The notes under the pieces are model-generated. The model ran no database searches. It saw only the letters and a program-made list of their open reading frames with translations, and was not told the origin of the DNA. Source: Cytidiella melzeri (lineage: Eukaryota > Basidiomycota > Agaricomycetes > Polyporales > Irpicaceae). From it: DNA of 64,000 nucleotides. Made by a program: the position numbers and the translations under genes. The stretch spans positions 1 through 64,000 of the forward strand of contig JABYQR010000015.1 of NCBI GenBank assembly GCA_022592445.1, given 5' to 3'. This document shows positions 11,501 through 21,696 of this stretch, in pieces; within the stretch, counting starts at the first letter, position 1, and every line of letters begins with the position of its first letter.

Positions 11501-12888
11501 AGTCAAGACTTGTTGCGCAAGGATACTCTCAGCGCAATGGTATTGATTACTATGCAAACAACTTGTTCGCTCCAGTCGCGCGCATGAGTTCTATGAGACT
11601 CATACTTACACTTGCGGCTTCACTACACTTCGAGATTAACCAACTTGATGTTAAGTCTGCTTACTTTTACGGTAAGATTAACGATGATGAAGATCTTCAT
11701 CTTTGTCCGCCGCCTGGCGATCTACTGCCCAACTTGCCTAAGGGCTGGGTACTTAAACTACGCAAAACTATCTATGGTCTTAAACAAGCTGGACGTCGCT
11801 GGTACAAGGTACTATGCGATATACTTTTCCAACTTGGACTCAAGCGTTCAGACTATGATAACGCTGTCTTCTACCTTTACAGGGGAGACAAACTAGTACT
11901 CATACTCGCTGTTCATATTGACAATATTACTCTCTGTACTATTACTTCTGTCGTCGCTGAACAATTTGGGATAGCACTTAGACAACATGTCGAGGTAACA
12001 AACAGCGGCACTATCCACTGGATGCTTGGCATGGAGATCGATTACAACAAAGCCTCTGGTGTTATCAAGCTTCGTCAACACAATTATATCCAAACTATAC
12101 TTAAACAAAACAACTTTGACCACAATCATACACGCCGTACGCCTATGATACACAAGCACAACTTAGCCCCCCGTGACTCGAAAGAACCTCATCAGGACAC
12201 TGACACTATTAAACAATACATGTCTTTAGTCGGTGGTTTACAATACGTCGCTGACTGTACTCGACCAGATGTTGCATACTGCACTGGTCAACTTGCACGA
12301 TACTTAGCTGACCCTTCTAAGGATCACTTTGCTGCAGCTAAACAGTGTTACCTATACTTGAAGGGAATGTGCAATTACTGGCTTGTTCTAGGAAACCAAG
12401 CAACTACTACTAATACTTCACTTGTCAGATACGCTGATTCTGACGGTATGACTACATATGGCAATAAACCAATAATGGGCTATACCTTCACATACAATGA
12501 CTCGCTTATCTCTTGGTCAAGTAAGCGCGGTTCACTCGTAACACTATCGGTCACCGAAGCTGAACTATATGCCTTAGTGCATGCGTCAACTGAGGCTATA
12601 TATCTAAAAGCACTCATTGAAGAACTACTTAACTTTACTATGGATCCTGTCAAGATGAATACTGACAGTGCATCAACTATTGCCATTGTTAGCTCACCTG
12701 ACGAGCAACATTCGTAACAAACTAAACACTTCAAAATTTGTAAGAATTTCATCAGCAATTGTGTACTCAAGAAGTATATAACTATTCATCACATATCTTC
12801 TAACAATCAACGTGCTGATACACTTACTAAAGCACTACCTCTTGAAAAACTCAAGCACTTCAATGAACTACTTCATATTTGTGCTTGA
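8591..12888 (+). pseudogene. copia Gag C-terminus and Pol polyprotein, disrupted
   Basis: In order: CCHC zinc knuckle CYNCNETGHTTPTC (about 8970); aspartic protease LDTGATICC (about 9304); GAG-pre-integrase ERHKKLGHLS; integrase with CEDC and acidic residues in DIFGP, QADNNG and NGVAER; reverse transcriptase from about 11320 (KSRLVAQGYSQRNGIDY, INQLDVKSAYFYG); RNase H (YADSDG, EAELYALV, TDSAST). A solo LTR interrupts the integrase C-terminus at 10240. The reverse transcriptase catalytic motif at about 11914 reads HIDN where copia elements have xVDD, so one catalytic Asp is Asn. A TAA at 12715-12717 cuts the RNase H; the terminal segment (RADTLTKALPLEKL) follows to a stop at 12886. Confidence 0.9.
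10240..10746 (+). mobile_element. solo LTR nested in the copia integrase
   Basis: 507 bp starting TGTCAAGAACA and ending GCTCGTGACA, with TGTCA/TGACA terminal inverted repeats. It is flanked by cctgc at 10235-10239 and 10747-10751. Deleting it with one cctgc joins the integrase frame (NLHTASLPNQLWWYAAL), which proves the insertion borders. A TATATAC sequence lies near 10493. It has no coding capacity. I infer a solo LTR left after recombination between the two LTRs of another element, of unknown family. Confidence 0.9.
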
Positions 12889-12895
12889 AGGGGAG
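12887..12895 (+). promoter_or_regulatory. copia polypurine tract
   Basis: Purine-only GAAGGGGAG immediately upstream of the 3' LTR, the expected plus-strand priming site. It partly overlaps the Pol stop codon. Confidence 0.85.
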
Positions 12896-13065
12896 TGTTC
12901 AACTATAATACTTAGACGCTTAACGTACTAGCACCGTAGTTACCGTATTTAAGACTTACTCTGATTAATGCAACAACACGCACTTTTGATCCCCAACTCC
13001 CACTGTGTGATCCCTCTCAGTCTTGCTCTCTCAACGTTCTCCACTACTTTCATAGCCTTCTAACA
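12896..13065 (+). repeat. copia 3' LTR
   Basis: 170 bp, same length and ends as the 5' LTR, with four transition differences. Followed directly by cacat (13066-13070). Confidence 0.95.
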
Positions 13066-13070
13066 CACAT

Positions 13071-13214
13071 TGAGAATTTGATGGCCCAATTTGCCGTCTT
13101 TAGAGTCGGTCGACACACAAGATCGCATTCCCCGCCATCAAATTCTCATTGTGGACTGTTACAGAATGCAATCAAAACTACTATATATGGCAGGAGCCTT
13201 GGCGACTGCCTCCG
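13071..13214 (+). repeat. hairpin: end of left arm, loop and right arm
   Basis: 13071-13084 is the end of the left arm, 13085-13134 the 50-bp loop and 13135-13214 the right arm, the reverse complement of 7335-7400 plus 13071-13084. Copia inserted 14 bp before the loop. Confidence 0.85.
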
Positions 13215-13290
13215 CTAGTCTCGAACCAGACGTTAAGGGAGAGCGCGGACGTCGCCGATGCTCCTTCCTTGTTTGGAGCGCGGAGTTCAA
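13215..13290 (+). repeat. diverged inverted repeat flanking the KDZ element, left copy
   Basis: Begins CTAGTCTCGAACCAGACGTT and ends near GCGCGGAGTTC. The reverse complement of 22480-22566 has CTAGTCTCGTACCCAGACGTT and AGCGGAGTTC in the same order. The segment at 7289-7312 is a third relative (GCTAGTCTCGTACCCAGATG). The similarity is clear at the ends and weak in the middle. Confidence 0.5.
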
Positions 13291-13318
13291 AAAAGACACA
13301 ATGAACCATGCTCCTGAA

Positions 13319-13326
13319 CATTTGTT
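13319..13326 (+). repeat. KDZ target-site duplication, left copy
   Basis: catttgtt, repeated exactly at 22450-22457 just outside the opposite TIR. Eight bases is the length reported for Zisupton-type elements. Confidence 0.9.
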
Positions 13327-14079
13327 CACCTGGACCTCCTACATCAGTAACCTAATATACTTGGCATACGGGCCGGATTGCCAAGCTAACCAGAATCAAA
13401 CAGCTATGTAGCGCATACTACTAGTTAAACCGTGCATAATGTTGTTATTTCCGTGTAGGGAAACAACGTAATGTCCGCGCCTCAGACAGCCCCCAGCTAT
13501 GCACGTGATGGTCCGATCAATCAGCATACCGTCGGCTTGTCAGGTAGGTGTTTCTGCCCGCCCGCAGTCGCGCCCTCGTATGTTATCCCATCAATACTGA
13601 GTGTCAGTGACGTGCCCCTCCCTTCCTCCCATCAATACTGAGTCCCTTGGCGCCCCTGCCCTCCCAGCGCCTTCCTCCATCAATAATGAGTTTCCCGCCG
13701 CTCTACCGCGTTCCCAGCACCTCCCTCCATCAATAATGAGTGTGAGTGACGTGCCCCTCCCTTCCTCCCATCAATACTGAGTCCCTTGGCACCCCTGCCC
13801 TCCCAGCGCCTTCCTCCATCAATAATGAGTTCCCCGCCGCTCTCCCGCGTTCCCAGCGCCTTCCTCCATCAATAATGAGTGTGAGTGACGTGCCCCTCCC
13901 TTTCTCCCATCAATACTGAGTCCCTTGGCGCCCCTACCCTCCCAGCACCTTCCTCCATCAATACTGAGTTCCCCGCCGCTCTCCCGCGTTCCCAGCGCCT
14001 CCCTTCATCAATACTGAGTACTGAGTGTCGGCCTGTCAGTGACGTGCCCCTCCCTTCCCCCCTCCTGGTAGTGACGTGC
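13327..14079 (+). repeat. KDZ left terminal inverted repeat (753 bp)
   Basis: Reverse complement of 21697-22449 over exactly the same length, with a small number of substitutions; several that I compared are CpG transitions (for example gcacgtg versus gcatgtg; ttggcgccc versus ttggcaccc). Similarity ends abruptly after GTGACGTGC. Confidence 0.92.
13587..14040 (+). repeat. tandem subterminal repeat array in left TIR
   Basis: About ten copies of CCATCAATACTGAGT or CCATCAATAATGAGT, spaced roughly 40-50 bp, alternate with two kinds of GC-rich spacer (GTGACGTGCCCCTCCCTTCC and CCCTCCCAGCGCCTTCC types). The mirror array lies at 21735-22190. Such arrays in other DNA transposons are transposase-binding sites; that role here is inference. 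Open frames through this array (13869-14256, both strands) are repeat artefacts. Confidence 0.85.
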
Positions 14080-14419
14080 GCCTTCCTTCCTCCCATCAGT
14101 ACTAGCTACTACGCCATTCCCTTGTGTCCCCCCATCAATGCCGAGCTCCGCCTTGTCAACATTCCTTCATACTGGCCCACCCTTCAATGCATGTGTATTC
14201 TAGGCAATCTAATGTATATACAGTCATGTACTCAGCGAACTTTGCCAAAAACATAAGCTAGACAGGACTGCGAGAAGGCGCATAACATTTGATGGGATAA
14301 ATTCTCGGCTCCGAGTCCGAGATATGTGGTGTCGCGAGTTGATGAAGTTTGCAACACCGCGCTTATCGAGCGACGCAAGGACTGGCACAAATGCAACACA
14401 AGTGATTTCAAAGAAGCTA
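14080..14419. other. KDZ internal spacer between left TIR and transposase 3' end
   Basis: A few more CCATCA-type fragments persist to about 14150. No gene is visible. This probably holds the transposase 3' untranslated region. Confidence 0.4.
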
Positions 14420-17400
14420 CTATACACTCAGTGCAGATATAAATTCAACTAGGTGTCTAAGGGCGTCCTGTTCCTCATCTCCTTCCAGAATATCAACCTC
14501 TTCATCAGCAGCTTGGTCATCATCAGCGGCGCGGCCATCGAGAGATGCGACATCTGGATTGTCGTCGAGAGGGAGAGAGCCGAGGCGATTGCCCACGCCT
14601 TTTACGCTGGTATAGCCAACAAGGCTGTATACTTGGTGTACACGGCTGAGCAGCTCGCTGTTGATTCGCTGACGTCGCTCGGTGAACTCTATCACCACGC
14701 CAAGCATAGGATCGCCCGCAGCAACGAGGCGGTCTCGTACTTGATGGAATAGTATTCGCTCGTCGCGAATTGCAGTGTGAACGCGTCGAACCTCGATGTT
14801 GAGCCGGTCTATCTCTTCTCTTGCGCGGCGTATCCAGAGGTGCATCTTCAGACATGCGCGGACAGCGGGTTCTGTCCATTGTTTACCACGAACGTCCTGG
14901 CAAGTGTCTTGTAACAGGGCGAATTGCTCGAGGAAGTGATGATCACCAATTTCCGACCAGTTGAGAGGAGGGCGCGGAGGGTCTAAAGCGGCAGCGGCAG
15001 CGTTGTAAGCAGTAATGGCCTGCTGAATGGCCTTGCATCGCGTTTGCAGGGACTTTGTAATATGCGTGCGCATCTTGTAGCCTACGTGCATGGTAAGGTT
15101 AAGCTTGCAAACTGAAAGACTGACTCACCAGTTTGCGCAACGTTCAACCTTTGAAGCTCGAAAAGTCGCTGAGTCACAAGTTTCTGCAGATTGTTCAGCG
15201 CACGACGGTATTTCCGCTCCTTGATGTACCTGAGCGTGGCAATATACTCTGGCGTTGTTGGTGTCCAGCGTATGCCAATGCCCATCTGGAGTTCAAGCGC
15301 GCAGACGTCTTCGTGCACCCGAGTATAGCGTTCATTAGCGTGGCAATGTTCTGTCTCGATCCTGCGCGTGGCCGAGAGATCGTGAGCATAATTGGAACCA
15401 CGTCCAGCGGGTGCAAAGGTAAGGAACTGGGAATTAGCGCGGTGTCTATGAGAGTCCAAGTCACGTAGCTCTTGCAAACGCTCGACGTACGCAACTGCGT
15501 GTACGTCGTGAGGATCTTCGTCGCCTATCTGCGAAAAGAAGTTGACTTCTTCCCTTTCCCAGCTGTCGAGATCGTTATCAGTGATTGACAGGGAATGCAT
15601 AGCCTCGGCGAGAGTGGTGGTGTCGTTGTGTACGATATCGAGAGCCTGCTTGTAGTTGTTCAGAATGAAGGTTCCAGTATTCAGATACTTGTCTTCATCC
15701 AGCTGTCGAAGAAACGCCTCGATGAAAAGGCGATGTCGGTAGGGAGAGGCGTAACGAGTGACCGATGCGAGCATCTTCGTAACGCTGAAGATTCTCTCCA
15801 TTGTCTCCAGATCTTCGAGTCCGGCGCCAGTAATGACGTTCGGATGATACTCTAGCTGGCAAGTGTAGCTGTGTGAGTAGCCGTGGAATGCGCATACGCA
15901 GAAACGACCACCCGAGGCTGTGAATGCTGGGCCAAGTGAGCTCTTCTCCGTTGTCACGCTGAAGCTGCAGCCAACGTCATATCCGACGAGTGGGCGTTCC
16001 TCCAGCAGCTCAAGAGTCTTCGAAACAATAGCAAGGGGGTACTTCGCCCTATAATAAAAATATAGCTGTAAGACATGTACGTACTCGACGAGCATCAAAA
16101 CTTACAGTTCGCTGCTACAGACCATGTCAATCACCCATAACGCAAGGCCATGCCGGCACGCAGCCGCAAAAACCCCCGACTCGTCAAAAAGGCCCCACAT
16201 CTTCTTGCGGTCCTCTTTCGCGGCACTCTTCCAGTTCTTCGTGCAAAGCGCAAGACGCTGACGTCTTACCGACTGAGGATCGTTGTGGTCGTCATCTTCA
16301 GGCTGCCGTAGTCCATCCGTAGGATCGCCTTCTGCGAGGTCGTGGTCATTGTCGCTCTCGTCATCTGAGTCTTCATTCTTGCGTTTGACAGCCGGCCCTT
16401 TGGAAGCTTTACTGCGAACCTCGTTGGCGTAACAATCAACGAACGCCAATGGAACGAAATAATCGCTGTCGTCAAGTGTTCAAGTATCTGCGGCTGTGCG
16501 GTGAGCAGTGGTGGCTATTCTCTTAAGGCTGTTGTTGCCATCCATTGCAATGAGTCGTCCGAAATGCAGGGGTGGCTCATCTTCCAGCTAAAGGAAGTCA
16601 GCCAAGTTTGGGATGAGCCGTTGCGTACATACCTTGTAACAACATGCTCACACGCATTCTTCACCCTCCAATTCGGCTCATCCCACCCAAGCGTCTTGTA
16701 GATCATGGCGTGAATGCTGCGCATGATACGAAGATAAATTTCGAATGTGTCTCCAAAAATCTCCCGTAGATGTCGGCGATAAGGCATCTGCACAAGAGAT
16801 CAGTACAGAGCGAAGATACCTAGAACATACATACATTGTAATAGTCGCATACTACCTTTGCGAACGCCTCTATACTATACGAGGGTTTTCTCTGCCGAAG
16901 TCGGTAGAGAAGAGCTAGAGTGTCGATGGAAACGGCTACAGTCGGCTTGCTGGGAGACTTGGCGACATAGCCGTTTCGCATGAGATCAAGGGCAGGAGAG
17001 ATGCTATCTGCGCGTCGATGGACAGTGAGCGAACGAGCTAGGGTGTCAATATTGAAGACATTAACGGTGTAGAGGTAGTCAGTCAGGGGTTTGGGTTCGT
17101 CGCCTGGCCGCGGCTCGGCTTCATCACTATCTGGCCGTGGTTCGGGGGCAATATCATCACCTTGTGACCCAGATGAACGCCTCCAGGTCAAGTACTCTTG
17201 CGTGACCAGATCAAAGACTTTCCCCCATGCCTCTTGCTGACAACCCACACGCGACCTCCAAGTCTTTGCTTGTGCTACTCGTCGCCAATGTCCATTCCAC
17301 CTGCAGCCACCATTCAAGTCATGGTATGGTATGTAGAGCTGCTAGGGTTCAACGTTCACTCACCGACTCATGTCTTGTATAGCCTCGACAAATGTTTCGT

Positions 17401-17808
17401 GCACGCCCAAGTCCTCAGCATCGGCCTTGAGGTCAACCCAAGCCTGGTCCTTGTTCCCGTCCATATTCACGTCAATAACTACGCCTTCTGGTTCCCCCTC
17501 ATGCTCAATAACACCGCTGTCTATCAGAACTCTTCGTTGATCTGCGGGAAGGCCTACAGAGTTCAAAGAATCAATGAGCGCGCAGCTCAACAAGAACAGT
17601 ACGTCTAATCACCTGCAATAGCTTGGTCAATGCGTGTTTGAGTCTCAAGGCGATCACGTTCAACGCCGTCACAATTGAGATGTTGAGCAATGCCCCTACG
17701 CAGTCCTCGGGCATGTGGATGTGCTTCTTGCACCCCTGCGGCAGCCACAAGTTTAGTTTTGTTCACTTGCCTCGAACTGCCTGTTTTGAATATCCTAGCC
17801 TTTCGCAT
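14420..17808 (-). pseudogene. KDZ transposase gene, multi-exon, with a frameshift and an in-frame stop
   Basis: Reading from ATG at 17808 (MRKARIFKTGSSRQVN), exons continue through 17593-17360 and 17317-16850, then 16793-16640 (RHLREIFGDTFEIYLRIM, WDEPNWRVKNAC), the catalytic region 16605-15100 and a coiled C-terminal exon 15091-14420. The RNase H-like KDZ core shows MDGNNSLKR, DESGVFAAACRHG, GYDVGCSF, AFHGYSHSYTCQLEYHP and GLEDLETMERIFS. Near 16641-16655 the Cys-rich segment needs one extra base to stay in frame into LEDEPPLHFGRLIAMDGN, and TGA at 16480-16482 interrupts AADT-TLDDSDYF, where KDZ relatives usually have Arg. Both lesions would truncate the enzyme, unless they are sequencing errors. 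It faces away from the cargo gene at 18052 across a 243-bp shared promoter region. Confidence 0.85.
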
Positions 17809-18051
17809 GATACTAATTCCAATTTCTTCTACCAGATTCGAATTGGAGAAGAGCAATATTGATAGAATATCCGTGAAGGGAGGACAAGGATGTGAGCAAA
17901 GTGAAGGGACGAGGCAAAGCGGTAAGCGAGCATGGATTCGAGTTGCGCTTCACGCGAGTCTGAACGCAACTGCTTGGTTATCACAGCAGCGCTATCTCGC
18001 ACTCTCATCCTTCAACCATCGCACCTCGACACACTGTTTCCACCAACAGCA
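17809..18051. promoter_or_regulatory. shared upstream region of KDZ transposase and first cargo gene
   Basis: A 243-bp interval between divergent start codons, so it should hold both promoters. I see pyrimidine-rich stretches before 18052 but no clear TATA box. Confidence 0.4.
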
Positions 18052-19428
18052 ATGACCACTGGCAAGCTTATTGTTCCTGAGCCTGGCAAGGAAACTCCTC
18101 TAGGCGAGCTTACTGTCGTACTGGTGGATCATATCAACAGCAATTACGACGGAACGTACACATACTTCGAGTATGTACTAGTTTTCAGATTTTTGCGTGA
18201 TCTCACTGCTTTTACATAGGTGGCTTCGTCTCAGAATCTCGAACGGTGACTCTGCTTTCCCCATGGCCTTTTTCTGCCCGAATCGGTTCGAGCTCGCAGC
18301 TGTATGCAAGCTCGCCGAGTTCCTTCGAACAATCATTGGGTTACCGCCACGCCAGCAGATTGCGCAAGTTGACAGGCTTTGCGAGCTAGAGAGCTGCAGG
18401 CGTACACTGACCAAAGAGTGGACATACTGGGGCGTACGCAACGGGCGTGGAGAGGTCGAGTTCATCTCTGGGAAATGGTATGTCGTCGCCGTATGCTCAC
18501 ACATTCAGCTCATGCAAAGTTCGCATAGGCCGGACACATATCCCTTTGTTGCTCAACTCAGCAACCCATGGTACAAGTCATGCCCAACGATGGCTGAGGC
18601 TATCAAGTGGATGCTTTTGCGAGGCCGTACTGCAGAGGAGTTCAAGTGTCATGAAGCTGACATGGCTGACTTTGTCAATGGCGTCTCCAACATCAACATC
18701 TCGCCATTGGCTCCTTCCACGCCAAAGCGAGCTCACGGTCAATCCAACAGCACCTTCACGCCGTCCCCCGCCACACCTCCCAGTCGTTCTGGTACCACTC
18801 CGTCCCGCCCCGCAGCTCGCTCAGCTGGTCTCAACTTCGACGCTTCCGGTTATTATAACAGGCAACCGGCTCCAGCGCAGGACACTCCCTCTTGCAATTC
18901 CAGCCGTGATACAACCGATGGCGAGGTCAAGAAGTCGAGCACCAAAAAAAGCAAGCACTCTGGTACTCGCACCGCGCACGATGCTCGGGCCAGCAACGAC
19001 AACGGCAAATGCAGCCGTCCGCACGTGAAGACGGAGCGTCTTGGTGCCTGTAAGATCACGTATAATTCAAAAACACTAATACTTCTCATGCAACTTTGTG
19101 CTTCCTTCTAGTTGATCATATGCCGTCCATTCACGAGCGCAATTCTAAGGGTCACGTCAGAGCTACGCTCTTCATTACACCCGCGCCATCCGAAAATCGG
19201 GTCCCCTCCCTTGGCCGCTACATCGACGACTTTGTGGACGCGTATGGGTTCCCCGACTCGTTCATCGTTGGTATCCACACTGGCTGGTTGAGCTCAACCA
19301 CTCTAGACGAGTTCATGCTCGCTATCTCGCACATGGCCACAATGGAGGAGGCCCGCTTCATGTGGCGTTGGATTGACATTCCTGTCGATCACGCTACGCA
19401 CTCTCGCTTCATTCGACGTCGCAATTGA
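18052..19428 (+). CDS. KDZ cargo gene 1, unknown function
   Basis: Four exons with good splice sites: introns at about 18171-18220 (...TYF-E-WLRLRI), 18479-18530 (GKW-PDTYPF) and 19050-19111 (GA-F-DHMPSIH), ending at TGA 19426-19428. The first two thirds form an ordered region with WLRLRISNGD, FCPNRFELAAVCKLAEFLR, YWGVRNGRGEVEFISGKW and ADFVNGVSNINI. A Ser/Thr/Pro/Lys-rich linker with KKSSTKKSKHS basic clusters follows, then a C-terminal block (RYIDDFVDAYGFPDSFIVGI, EARFMWRWIDIPV). I recognise no enzyme motif or membrane segment; the basic linker hints at nuclear location. Its frame is intact, unlike the transposase. It sits inside the TIRs and is therefore carried by the element. Confidence 0.7.
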
Positions 19429-19595
19429 CAGGTCTTTTGCTTGCGCTCCGCTCGCCTCCTAGAATGACAACTATCTTGCCATGTATGTATGCCCAATAAT
19501 GTGACTTCGTTGACCAGTGCGAATTGTACTTAGCCTTATAAGATGGCCACGGACGAGAGGTATGTACCGTTGGAACACCCGCTAAACATCGCGTC

Positions 19596-21276
19596 ATGCC
19601 GCCCTCCCTCACTGTCGACCGCTACGCTAGCAAATCGCATGCAGTGCGTACCACCCTCACGCGTCTTCCATGGCGGAGTCGAACACGGCAGAAAAAACCT
19701 CAATCCAAGACCTTCACACCTGCAGAGAAGAAGGCTGCAAAACAAGTCGTCATGGATAGAAAGGAGCAGAACAACAAAAAGGTCTCTCTCGCGTTGTTAG
19801 AGGTATGGAAGCTTGCCGAGGGTCTGCAGCGCGATATTGGCACAAACACCGCACAGCACTGGTACGAGTATCTACTTCAGCGTGCCGGCAAACAGAAGTC
19901 GAGCCGTCGTCCAAGCACGTGGAACGCGTTTGTTTCACTCAAAGTCAAGGCTCATAACAACGGTTCGTATCTCTCTGCTAGCCTACATGCTTGAGACTGA
20001 TTTCTTCGCAGCTCTGCCTGCTGATGTTCCTCATGTCAAGGCACCTGCTATCATGGCCGACTTACGCTCCGAATGGAATTCTCTGTCGCTAACGGAGAAA
20101 ATGGACGTGACGCAAGATACTGTCACGAAGCTTGGGGAGGTGCGCGAGATGAGAAACCTCGCCACTCACAATGTCTCCCTCACCGCCTTCCATGACGCAC
20201 GCGCTACGCTACGGACCATACAGACACAGGTACTTTTTGCTCGAAACGTTCCGAGCATCAAGATATCCAACTGACATCATACGTTCCAGCTCGAAAACCT
20301 CCATCACCGGACTGGAGTCGAATTCTTGCTGTTTGCAAGCAGGTCGTGCCCTTTGTCTTACATGCATCCCACGTCTTGGTCCACTGGCGATCACATCGAC
20401 GAGTTCTTCCAGATGACGTTCAAGAAATCGACTGGCGAGTTCGCAGGAATGTTAGAGTGCTTCCTGCTGAGCGGCCTGGGAGGTACGCACGTCGAGCGCC
20501 ACTTTATATCTCACTTTTTCCTCGCAGGTGCAGTGCAGACGGTTCACAATGACCTTCTGGCGTTGAAGCACAAGGTCGCAAAGCTGATCTTCGACAAACT
20601 CAGTAAGCACGCCACTGTATCTATACATCGACAAGTGAATCTCACGAGCTGTGCACTCCACTCAGCTCAAATTGCACGCCCAGACAAGATTGCTTGAATG
20701 TACTACGTTGACTTCAATGTCCATATCACCGAGACGTTCGGCATTGTCATTGAGAACTGGCCGTTGAAGACGTTCACAGCTCCAGGCAGCATTGGCTCCC
20801 GCATTGAACTCAACACCCTATTTCACACGTGGGAGACCGGGGCTACTCACTTCCGCCGGCTTGCTCCCGCAGAACTCGATGCATGGCAACGGCAGCAAGC
20901 TCAGGCCATGGTGGCATTGCAACAACAGGCAAGCACGTCTACAACCACGCCGCTGCCCACCGGTCTTCCATCAGCACCTGTCACTGAGGGGACCGTTTCT
21001 CCTGTCACCCCCGCTTCCTTTGCCGCCGTCCCCTCTGCTGGTACCCCACCACCAACCACAACCGCAAGTCCTGCACTGACTATGTCAGATGCCACCGGCC
21101 TGTTTGCAGTAGGAATCAACACGCTCGTCACGAAGAAGCCAAGAAAAGTCCGTTCTGACAAAGGTAAACTTTGTGGCCCCAGCAATAAGAAACAACCCTC
21201 GCATGCCGCAGCGGAAGCGGACGCAGGCTCAGGTGCAGGTCCGAGCGGGAGCTCGGGCGCACATGCATCGACCTGA
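19596..21276 (+). pseudogene. KDZ cargo gene 2, HMG-box-like N-terminal region, one in-frame stop
   Basis: From ATG 19596 the frame has a basic start and TFTPAEKKAAKQVVMDRKEQ, then STWNAFVSLKVKAHNN, an intron (about 19960-20010) and PAIMADLRSEWNSLSLTEKM, a pattern like an HMG box (N-A-F...W...L...EK). After GEVREMRNLATHNV and DARATLRTIQTQ come exons with LENLHHRTGVEFLLFA, DHIDEFFQMTFKKSTGEF, LALKHKVAKLIFDKL and FGIVIENWPLKTFTAPGSIG, and a Gln/Thr/Pro-rich basic tail. A TGA at 20695-20697 stands between RPDKIA and MYYVDFN; a CGA-to-TGA change would explain it. Alternatively a second protein starts at the ATG directly after it. I suspect a DNA-binding protein of the element; its function is unknown. 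Confidence 0.6.
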
Positions 21277-21696
21277 ACTTGCGTAGTCTACTAGTCGCCG
21301 TGGTCGTCGTTGATGCCATGTTGTAGCTTCACTCTTGCCTTGCCGGTGTCAGTTTTGATCCTATTGTACATTGTCGCATACTCCCTTCATAATACATGAG
21401 CTCTTTTGATCGGAAACACGCAATCAAGTATGATATAGCAAAATAATGTGAGCTAAACTTGCAAGACGAAGACATGTCCTTGAAACGTTGACTGATAGCG
21501 CTTGGATGCAAACTCACGGATCACAAATTCATAAAGAACATGTCTCAATGAATTGCACGGCTGACAGCGGCGTGCTGATGCCAAATATCAACATGGTTAC
21601 CGATAAGATGTACATTATGTTCGATTAGAGCGCGTGTTCACCAGCAGAAGCATACTTTAGGGTGAGACGATATGATGTACGGAGACAGGTGAGGGT
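21277..21696. other. KDZ internal spacer before right TIR
   Basis: AT-rich compared with the TIR. Probably the 3' untranslated region of cargo gene 2. No other gene recognised. Confidence 0.4.

Larger units (their letters stand above)
7401..13065 (+). mobile_element. Ty1/copia LTR retrotransposon, inactive
   Basis: It has two 170-bp LTRs, a primer-binding site, the gag-protease-integrase-reverse transcriptase-RNase H order that defines copia elements, a polypurine tract and a cacat target-site duplication. LTRs differ at four positions by my reading, all transitions and three at CpG sites. The coding region is broken by a frameshift near 8580, a 507-bp solo LTR inside the integrase, a change in the reverse transcriptase active site (HIDN) and a stop at 12715. 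I infer a fairly young insertion that has since been inactivated. Confidence 0.95.

Noticed and set aside
13587..14256. Open frames and CRISPR-like spacing in the repeat arrays of the KDZ TIRs
   Set aside because: Repeat units are not identical, spacers are of two recurring kinds, the array is mirrored in the other TIR and the genome is eukaryotic. The long frames simply follow the stop-poor repeat.
18052..19428. Possible TET/JBP dioxygenase cargo in the KDZ element
   Set aside because: No HxD...H iron-binding pattern or double-stranded beta-helix motif could be read in either cargo gene.
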